A stretch of 11,687 bases of DNA from positions 1 through 11,687 of the forward strand of contig CAMLSG010000174.1 of the NCBI GenBank assembly GCA_946482635.1. Direction: 5' to 3'. This DNA comes from an uncultured Duganella sp. Its GTDB lineage: Bacteria > Pseudomonadota > Gammaproteobacteria > Burkholderiales > Burkholderiaceae. Both the position numbers and the translations under genes were made by a program. This document shows, one piece after another, positions 7,106-11,687 of the stretch (position 1 is the stretch's first letter; the number at the start of each line of letters is the position of its first letter). The notes beneath the pieces were generated by a model that searched no databases, was not told the origin of the DNA, and saw nothing but the letters and a program-made list of their open reading frames with translations.

Positions 7106-8574
7106 GCGGGTTGCTCCTGGTGGTTGTACATTGAAGTGATCAGCGCCGCATGCTGCTGCGCGATCACAGAGCGCCTGGGGCGGCCATTGGCGGTCGCCTG
7201 GCCGTTGGCAGGGGTGAAGGGCGGCACCACGGTCCAGCGCCGCACCTGCGCATAATCGGGTAATTCCTGGTTGGCCAGGTCGACTGCTTGCTGCAGCTGC
7301 GCCAGCGTGATGTTCGGCGTCCCCGGTACCAGCAGTGCCGACAGCCAGGGCTGGCTGTCGCCCACCACCACAGCCTGCGCCAGGATGCCGCTGCCCAGCA
7401 GTGCCGCTTCCGGCCATTCGGGCGAGACGTTGCGCCCGAAACCGGTGATCAGGATGTCCTTCTTGCGGCCGTCGATATAGAGGTAGCCATCCTGGTCGAA
7501 GTGGCCCAGGTCGCCGGTCGGCAGCCAGTTCCCGCTGGCAGCCGGCTGGCCAAGGTAATGCGCCAGCGCACCGCCGACTTCGATTTCCCCGTCGGCGGCA
7601 ATGCGTACCGGGCGGTGCGCCAGGGGCTTGCCGACGCTTCCGCTGCGTTCGCTGCCTGGCAAGTTGAGCGCCACGACCGAGCAGCATTCCGATAGCCCGT
7701 AACCTTCGTACACTGGCAAGCCGCGTTCGCGGGCTGCCGCCAGCAGCCGTGCCGGAACCTTGGCGCCTCCCACGGCGATAAAGCGCAGGCTTTCGGTGCG
7801 GGTTTCGCCGGGCGCCATGGCCGCCAGCAGGGCTTGCAGCATTTGCGGCAGCACGATGATGCTTTGGGCCTGGTAGCGGGCGATCGCATCAAGGCATCGC
7901 TGTGGGTCGAACTGGCTGGCGCCGGCCAGGCCGATTTCCGCCAGCGGCGGGCAGATGGTTGTCGCCCCACTCAGCATGGCGGTATAGGGACCCGCAATGT
8001 TTTCGAGGAGGACGGCGAACGGAAGAAGACACAGGTGGCGTTCCAGCTTTAGCGGCGCTACACCTTGCTGAAGTGTCCGAGCCAGCTCCCACTGCTGTCC
8101 GGTGGACAGGCAGACCCCTTTCGGGGCGGCCGTGGTACCGGAGGTGAAGGTGATCTTCTGTGTATCCGGTTGACCGGGCTGGTCTGAAACGGACGCTGCC
8201 TGGTATAGCTGGAGCGGGCCGCCGCAATCGATGGGGTTGCCAAAGCCCAGAGCGGCCAAAGGCGATCCGGGCGGTGCCAGCACGGCGCTGGCGCCGCTTT
8301 CCTTCAGCACGTGCGCCCATTGGGCGGCGGTGAAGAAGAGCGGCAGGGGCACGAGAACCAGACCCAGTTCCTGTGTGGCGAGGTCGGCAGCCAGCCACTC
8401 CGGGCTGTTATCGGCAAGGATGGCGAGCGGCGCAAGCGGTGCCTGGCGCGTCTGCAAAGCGGTACGCAGGCTGGCAACGCGCGCCGCGACGGCGGCGGCA
8501 TCAAATTCATTGGAGCCGTCGCTGAAGACAGGGCGCCCGGTGGGGAAAGCTTCAAGATAATTGTGTGTAACCAT
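7102..8574 (-). CDS. AMP-dependent acyl ligase/synthetase (ANL superfamily)
   Basis: A 490-residue adenylate-forming enzyme. It has the P-loop-like A3 motif FTSGTTAAPKG at 143-153, the A5 motif YGLSE at 292-296, TGD at 353-355, GRKKDILITGFGRNVSPEWPE at about 369-389, and a C-terminal A10 region at 454-468. It would activate a carboxylic acid, probably a fatty acid, as acyl-AMP for transfer to CoA, a carrier or an amine. The best match by pattern is the long-chain acyl-CoA synthetase-like group, shorter than FadD (about 560). The A10 lysine of the adenylation step is replaced: the segment reads ATANGRPRR, placing R465 where NGK is expected. ATG 8574 was chosen because the protein then begins close to the conserved fold. 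The gene overlaps the hemolysin-family gene's end by 23 nt, with only a weak ribosome site, implying translational coupling. Its stop overlaps the next start by ATGA. No carrier-protein gene is in the window. Confidence 0.9.
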   Translation of the reverse strand: MVTHNYLEAFPTGRPVFSDGSNEFDAAAVAARVASLRTALQTRQAPLAPLAILADNSPEWLAADLATQELGLVLVPLPLFFTAAQWAHVLKESGASAVLAPPGSPLAALGFGNPIDCGGPLQLYQAASVSDQPGQPDTQKITFTSGTTAAPKGVCLSTGQQWELARTLQQGVAPLKLERHLCLLPFAVLLENIAGPYTAMLSGATTICPPLAEIGLAGASQFDPQRCLDAIARYQAQSIIVLPQMLQALLAAMAPGETRTESLRFIAVGGAKVPARLLAAARERGLPVYEGYGLSECCSVVALNLPGSERSGSVGKPLAHRPVRIAADGEIEVGGALAHYLGQPAASGNWLPTGDLGHFDQDGYLYIDGRKKDILITGFGRNVSPEWPEAALLGSGILAQAVVVGDSQPWLSALLVPGTPNITLAQLQQAVDLANQELPDYAQVRRWTVVPPFTPANGQATANGRPRRSVIAQQHAALITSMYNHQEQPA

Positions 8575-9160
8575 AATGGATATCGCCAAACATGACTTTG
8601 GGTTGGGTGTCGTAATAGCTGCCCCAGAGCTCGCCGCCGTCAGGCAGGCGCGCCGGGTCGGCGGGCGCCAATACATGCGGTTGCAGTCGCAGGCGGCTAA
8701 ACGAATTGAGCAGGCTGACGGTCGCGGTAAACACCACCCAGCGCAGGCCGAAGCTGTTCAGGAGATGGGTGGTGCTGATAATCAGGGAGCGTGCTGCGCC
8801 GGGATGGTGGGCGGCCAGGTTTCCCACTTCGACAATTGTTGCGCGATCGACGGGGCTATGCGCATGCGCGCTGATTGCAGCTTCAACCGGCGCATCGAGA
8901 TAATGTTCAAGGAACAACGGGCCCAACGCAGCTGGTGTATAGCCGAGGGCGGCCATCCAGCGGCCGTCCTTGTCGCGCACGCCAAGCAGCACTTCGCTGA
9001 AATGGCTGACCTCGGCGCCGTAACTGGAGCGAAAAGAATCCGCGATGAAGGTTTCGAGTTCTGGGCGATTGGCAGCTCCGCGCGGGAACTGTTCAATTCT
9101 GCTGACTGCCTTCGGATGGTGAGCGGGGCTGATAGGCAATTCTGCATTTGCGCTCAACAT
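8552..9160 (-). CDS. Thermostable hemolysin family protein (T_hemolysin, GNAT-like); possible acyltransferase
   Basis: A 202-residue protein matching the PF12261-type family, usually about 200-230 residues. Recognisable blocks are ELETFIADSFRSSYGAEVSHF (34-54), GPLFLEHYLDAPVE (80-93), IVEVGNLAAHHPGAARSLI (109-127), WVVFTATVSLLNSF (141-154) and WGSYYDTQPKVMFGDI (179-194). No signal peptide or transmembrane helix is seen, so a secreted toxin is unlikely. The EVGNLA and ARSLI layout resembles the acetyl-CoA-binding core of GNAT-like folds. The hemolysin name is historical, and I infer an acyltransferase or acyl-binding role. The start ATG 9160 has GAGGGA 4 nt upstream. Longer frames (ATG at 9274 or 9397) run through the hairpin-rich leader and lack family similarity. 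It is the first gene of the compact block. Confidence 0.85.
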   Translation of the reverse strand: MLSANAELPISPAHHPKAVSRIEQFPRGAANRPELETFIADSFRSSYGAEVSHFSEVLLGVRDKDGRWMAALGYTPAALGPLFLEHYLDAPVEAAISAHAHSPVDRATIVEVGNLAAHHPGAARSLIISTTHLLNSFGLRWVVFTATVSLLNSFSRLRLQPHVLAPADPARLPDGGELWGSYYDTQPKVMFGDIHYGYTQLS

Positions 9161-9206
9161 GATATCCCTCAAAAAGCCTTTGATGGGATGACTGTATGCA
9201 AGCGAG

Positions 9207-9212
9207 ATTATC
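9207..9212 (-). promoter_or_regulatory. Possible -10 element for the acyl-metabolism gene train
   Basis: The minus strand reads GATAAT here, within TGCTGGGATAATC, about 47 nt before the ATG at 9160. No good -35 hexamer is found 16-18 nt upstream, so any promoter would depend on an activator. This is weak support only. Confidence 0.3.
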
Positions 9213-9243
9213 CCAGCATTAACTGAGGGGAATCGTTCCTGCC

Positions 9244-9288
9244 GGGAAGCCCATGCATATTGCAAATTGAACATGTATGGCGCTTCCC
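9244..9288. repeat. Long imperfect inverted repeat in the leader of the gene train
   Basis: The left arm at 9244-9258 (gggaagcccatgcat) pairs with the right arm at 9273-9288 (atgtatggcgcttccc). That gives about 14 paired bases with one bulge (9281) and one mismatch, around a 14-nt loop. It lies 84-128 bp upstream of the hemolysin-family ATG and downstream of the ABM-like gene. It has no U-tract, so it is not a classical terminator. A regulator operator or a structured leader is possible. Confidence 0.6.
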
Positions 9289-9290
9289 TG

Positions 9291-9321
9291 GTTCCGCATG
9301 GAACGCCGCGGTTTCCGCGGC
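9291..9321. repeat. Two adjacent perfect inverted repeats (possible terminator or attenuator structure)
   Basis: GTTCC-GCAT-GGAAC occupies 9291-9304. It is directly followed by GCCGCGG-TTT-CCGCGGC at 9305-9321, a 7-bp GC-only stem. They sit 28-58 nt beyond the stop of the ABM-like gene on the minus strand. They could stop read-through from that gene, but no T-run follows on either strand. Confidence 0.55.
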
Positions 9322-9348
9322 TGCTGGTTTGCCAAAGGGGCAGAGTTC

Positions 9349-9666
9349 TTAGCCGCTCCGGGAAGTCACGCAATGCCGGCACGTGCTGAGTGTCCATGTG
9401 ACGGTCGATTGCTCGATGACTGCGTGGACGGGCGATGCCGCAAGCTCGGTCATCAGCCTTCGCGCGGCCCGCTCACCATCTTTCAAGGATCGCCAAAGCA
9501 GCATGTCTGACACTCGTCCGTCTTCAGTCCGGCAGACGCGGCGCAGGATGAATCCTGGCTGCCGCAAGAGCCAGGCATCGACTTGGGAGTTGGCGGCGAC
9601 GAAATCCTCGGTCGTCCGTCCTGCTTTCAGGTAAAAGGAAGTGATTTCCATCGCCTCGTTCGTCAT
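9349..9666 (-). CDS. Small ABM-like dimeric alpha/beta-barrel protein
   Basis: A 105-residue protein resembling antibiotic-biosynthesis-monooxygenase-like (ABM) proteins: ITSFYLKAGRTTEDFVAAN, WLLRQPGFILRRVCRTEDG, and VSDMLLWRSLKDGERAARR. This is the ferredoxin-like beta-alpha-beta pattern of cofactor-free monooxygenases and related stress proteins. The start ATG 9666 has AAGGCGAGG upstream. The longer ATG at 9708 would add 14 hydrophobic residues without family similarity. It lies 51 nt after the SDR stop and probably shares its transcript and its AraC-type control. The last 15 residues (after TWTLS) look unstructured, with two cysteines (C97, C100 roughly). The substrate is unknown; many such proteins are not proven enzymes. 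Confidence 0.75.
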   Translation of the reverse strand: MTNEAMEITSFYLKAGRTTEDFVAANSQVDAWLLRQPGFILRRVCRTEDGRVSDMLLWRSLKDGERAARRLMTELAASPVHAVIEQSTVTWTLSTCRHCVTSRSG

Positions 9667-9704
9667 ACGTGCCTCGCCTTGTCCAGGTATTGGAATTATC
9701 AGAA

Positions 9705-9725
9705 TCATCTAAACAGTCTAGATGA
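9705..9725. repeat. Perfect inverted repeat spanning the stop codon of the SDR gene
   Basis: TCATCTA (9705-9711) and TAGATGA (9719-9725) are exact complements around a 7-nt loop. The TAG at 9718-9720 lies at the edge of one arm. It occupies the gap between the SDR and ABM-like genes and might shape intra-operon mRNA processing. It may equally be chance. Confidence 0.4.
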
Positions 9726-10461
9726 GGTATCCCCCTGCGACTTCAATATTCTGTGCGTTTATCCAGTCGCCATCGGCAGTCAAAAGCATGGCAATCACCC
9801 GCGCGACATCACTCGGCTCGCCTATGCGGCCGAGTGCAGTTTGCACCGCGAGGCGGGCTTCAAACTCGGCGCTTAAACCACCCGCGAGATCGGTGCGGAT
9901 TGGTCCCGGCGAAACCGAATTCACTCGGATCCTGCGCTCGGCGAATTCTTTTGCCATGTATCGCGTCAGCACTTCCAGCCCTCCCTTAAGCGAAGCGTAG
10001 GGGGCTACCCCAACGGTGGCAACGCGCGTGGTGGCACTGGTCAGGTTGATAATGCTGGCGCCCGGCTTCATGAGCGGCAGGAGCGTCTTGGTCAGGAAAA
10101 ATGGCCCCTTGAGATGAACGTTCATCAGGCCGTCAAATTCGTCTTCTGTGACGCTTTCAATTGGATTGAACTGACCGTAGCCAGCGTTGTTGACCAGTCC
10201 ACAGAGTTCATTGGTTCCCCAGTTCCTTGCCAAGGTGATTGAAACAGCGCTGCGGAAGTCATTAAAACTGCCGGGATCGTCCAGATTGAGATGCAGCGCT
10301 GCGGCTTTGCCGCCAGAAGCAGTGATCTGCCGTACTACCTCCTCCGCCTTCGCTGCTTCGTTCTTATAGGTGATAATGACGCCAAACCCGCGCTGGCCGC
10401 ATTCGATGGCAGTGCTGGCACCAATACCGCGGCTGCCGCCGGTGATGATGGTAACGTTCAT
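9718..10461 (-). CDS. Classical short-chain dehydrogenase/reductase under probable AraC-type control
   Basis: A 247-residue NAD(P)-dependent oxidoreductase of the FabG/glucose-dehydrogenase-like group. TGGSRGIG is at 7-14, NNAG at 91-94, and N115 in MNVHLKGPFF. The serine is S142 in INLTSATTRV, with catalytic YASLK at Y155/K159, then VNSVSPGPIRTDL and the C-terminal VAGGYLI. All catalytic residues are intact. The start ATG 10461 has AAGGAGC 8 nt upstream. It is divergent from the AraC-family gene (130 bp apart), a common arrangement in which the regulator controls its neighbour. The substrate cannot be read from sequence; the annotation should stop at SDR family oxidoreductase. It is not closely similar to the other SDR in this window. 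Confidence 0.92.
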   Translation of the reverse strand: MNVTIITGGSRGIGASTAIECGQRGFGVIITYKNEAAKAEEVVRQITASGGKAAALHLNLDDPGSFNDFRSAVSITLARNWGTNELCGLVNNAGYGQFNPIESVTEDEFDGLMNVHLKGPFFLTKTLLPLMKPGASIINLTSATTRVATVGVAPYASLKGGLEVLTRYMAKEFAERRIRVNSVSPGPIRTDLAGGLSAEFEARLAVQTALGRIGEPSDVARVIAMLLTADGDWINAQNIEVAGGYLI

Positions 10462-10519
10462 CTTGTAGCTCCTTGGACAAATAATTGAGCCAGAATGGTA
10501 GTGGTGTGCAGCGTGACGC

Positions 10520-10548
10520 ACTTGCCTTTTCATCTCTTAAACTTGCCT
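10520..10548. promoter_or_regulatory. Candidate AraC-type operator: 8-bp direct repeat at 21-bp spacing
   Basis: ACTTGCCT occurs exactly at 10520-10527 and again at 10541-10548, start to start 21 bp, i.e. two helical turns. Tandem half-sites at this spacing are typical for AraC-family activators (as at araI1-I2). The site lies in the 130-bp gap between the AraC-family gene and the divergent SDR, about 60-87 bp upstream of the SDR ATG. No strong -35/-10 pair is seen for either gene, consistent with activator dependence. Confidence 0.55.
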
Positions 10549-10591
10549 AATTCTGTTCTCATATTGCAGGTGGTGCTGCCGATGCGTTCTA

Positions 10592-11488
10592 ATGCCCGGT
10601 ATGGAAAACCAATTGTTTGAACTGCGGTGCCTGGCCTCCCATGCGGAAAACAGCCGCACAGAAACCGGAATACCCCGGGTGGCGATGGTTCAGGGGCAAA
10701 TCCCTGAACATCAGCTGACGGCCATTTATGAACCGATGATCAACCTGATTCTTCGAGGCGGTAAATCGATGACTGTCGGAGGGAATACGCTCGAGTATGA
10801 TGCGGCGACGTATTTTGTGATGTCGATTGGCCTCCCAGCGGTAGGGCAGGTGCGGCCTTCGAGTGCCGGCGAGCCGTACCTTGCCGTTGCGTTGACGCTG
10901 GACGCAGCCATCCTGGCAAGTCTGCTGCGCGACCTTCCCATCGCTCCTGGCGGGCGAGGTGATGAGGTAACCGCATTCGACGTCGCCTCCGTGACACCGG
11001 AACTGCTCGATGCCTGGGTGAGAATGCTGCGGCTGATGCAGAGTCCGGCAGACATTCCGGCGCTCGCGCCAGTATATGAACGCGAGATCCTTTATCGTGT
11101 CTTGCAGGGACCATTGGGCTGGATGCTGCGCGACATGGCGGTGCCCGATTCGGCGTTGGCGCGCGTGAATCGCGCCATCGAGCACATCCGCAGAGACTTC
11201 GCGCGTCCCCTGAGGGTCGAAGCACTGGCGGACGCCGCGGCGATGAGCGTATCGGCGTTTCATCGCCACTTCAAAGCCGCCACGGCATTCAGCCCGCTTC
11301 AGTACCAGAAACAGATTCGGCTGCTGCAAGCACGCACCTTGCTGTTGGGATCGGGGTGCAGTGTCGCTTCGGCGGCATATGACGTCGGTTACCAGAGCAC
11401 GTCGCAGTTCAGCAGGGAATACTTGCGCGCCTTTGGCCACGCTCCCCGCAGTGACATTGGACGGATTGTGTCCGCTATCCGGCGTTAG
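10592..11488 (+). CDS. AraC-family transcriptional regulator (AraC_N-type sensor domain)
   Basis: A 298-residue cytosolic regulator. The N-terminal half (about 20-160) matches the AraC_N group: IPRVAMVQGQ, YEPMINLILRGGKSMTVGGNTLEYD, YFVMSIGLPAVGQV, and YEREILYRVLQGPLG at about 162-176. The C-terminal AraC/XylS DNA-binding domain (about 190-290) has the first helix-turn-helix VEALADAAAMSVSAFHRHFKAATAFSPLQYQKQIRL and the second SVASAAYDVGYQSTSQFSREYLRAFGHAPR. This subgroup typically controls a neighbouring oxidoreductase gene, as here with the divergent SDR. The start is either ATG 10592 or ATG 10601; no clear ribosome site decides it. The gene ends at TAG 11486-11488, converging on the partial minus-strand gene after 23 nt. 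Confidence 0.92.
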   Translation: MPGMENQLFELRCLASHAENSRTETGIPRVAMVQGQIPEHQLTAIYEPMINLILRGGKSMTVGGNTLEYDAATYFVMSIGLPAVGQVRPSSAGEPYLAVALTLDAAILASLLRDLPIAPGGRGDEVTAFDVASVTPELLDAWVRMLRLMQSPADIPALAPVYEREILYRVLQGPLGWMLRDMAVPDSALARVNRAIEHIRRDFARPLRVEALADAAAMSVSAFHRHFKAATAFSPLQYQKQIRLLQARTLLLGSGCSVASAAYDVGYQSTSQFSREYLRAFGHAPRSDIGRIVSAIRR

Positions 11489-11501
11489 TTTCGCGAAGTG
11501 A

Positions 11502-11514
11502 TGACTTGAAGTCA
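11502..11514. repeat. Short palindrome between convergent genes
   Basis: TGACTT-G-AAGTCA is perfectly symmetric and overlaps the stop codon of the partial minus-strand gene. An 8-bp palindrome TTCGCGAA lies just before it at 11490-11497. They may help end transcription between the convergent genes, but the stems are short. Confidence 0.3.
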
Positions 11515-11687
11515 GCCTTTCGGTTTCCCCTGGCTGTCGCTGATGCGGAATTTCTTGCGGCGATCGCCCATCAGGTAGCGGAGGTCACTGATTGATAGCC
11601 CGGAGACTTCGTGCATGCGAATGAGCAGCGCGGCGCCGACCGGAAGGCGGCGATGGCGGATCTTGCTCAAGACTGGCGGCGCCACTT
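11512..11687 (-). CDS. C-terminal fragment of an unidentified protein, gene runs off right edge
   Basis: The minus-strand frame is open from the window edge to TGA at 11512-11514, giving 57 residues. They include SKIRHRRLPVGAALLIRMH, SGLSISDLRYLMGDRRKKFR and an end at GKPKG. The segment is basic and helix-rich and reads like real protein rather than a shadow frame. I do not recognise the family. A DNA-binding or mobile-element-associated protein is conceivable from its basic character, but nothing more can be claimed. Confidence 0.5.
   Translation of the reverse strand, partial: VAPPVLSKIRHRRLPVGAALLIRMHEVSGLSISDLRYLMGDRRKKFRISDSQGKPKG

Noticed and set aside
7106..7687. N-terminal extension of the heme-oxygenase-like protein to 418 residues
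   Set aside because: The extension is the alternative frame of the AMP ligase. ATG 7105 has its own ribosome site and the ATGA overlap.
9291..9321. Rho-independent terminator after the ABM-like gene
   Set aside because: The stems are present but no T-run follows on the transcribed strand, so it is listed only as inverted repeats.
9161..9397. Longer starts for the hemolysin-family protein
   Set aside because: The added residues cross the hairpin-rich leader and lack family similarity, while ATG 9160 has a good GAGGGA site.
10589..11440. Minus-strand open frame (283 codons) opposite the AraC-family gene
   Set aside because: The plus strand shows both helix-turn-helix motifs. The antisense translation has no recognisable domain.

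Overview
The window looks like a chromosomal segment of a GC-rich betaproteobacterium, probably Burkholderiales/Oxalobacteraceae (Massilia, Janthinobacterium or Herbaspirillum-like). That placement is an inference from codon use, the QseBC-like regulators and the protein families, not from a marker gene. No rRNA, tRNA, CRISPR array, insertion sequence or integrase was found. Nearly everything from the left edge to 10461 is on the minus strand, so that part reads right to left.

Layout from the right. At 11512-11687 the C-terminal end of an unidentified minus-strand gene enters the window. An AraC-family regulator (10592-11488, +) converges on it and is divergent from a short-chain dehydrogenase (SDR, 9718-10461, -), which is followed by a small ABM-like alpha/beta-barrel protein (9349-9666, -). 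The divergent intergenic region holds an exact 8-bp direct repeat with 21-bp spacing, the geometry expected of an AraC-type operator.

The central part is a long, tightly packed minus-strand gene train (9160 down to about 1195). It runs: thermostable-hemolysin-family protein (possibly an acyltransferase), AMP-dependent acyl ligase, heme-oxygenase-like putative di-iron oxidase (HDO/TenA fold), SDR, exported TPR protein, OmpR/QseB-type response regulator, QseC-type histidine kinase, and a YcbB-type murein L,D-transpeptidase. The first four genes overlap or are 1 nt apart (23-nt overlap, ATGA overlap, 1-nt gap). The next junctions are 19-20 nt, and regulator and kinase overlap by ATGA. The first four look like a compact pathway for an acyl-derived small molecule or lipid (activation, transfer, oxidation, reduction) with a two-component system embedded downstream. 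The product is unknown. This block is the best candidate for an undescribed system. Its leader region (9229-9321) contains three consecutive inverted repeats.

The left end is a decaying pair. A cytochrome b561-type gene (389-1042, -) is interrupted by one in-frame TGA, followed 23 nt later by a pyridoxamine-phosphate-oxidase-like gene (1-365, -) with a one-base frameshift and further damage. An FNR/Anr-like box lies about 90 bp upstream of the cytochrome gene, consistent with a former low-oxygen or stress-responsive operon.
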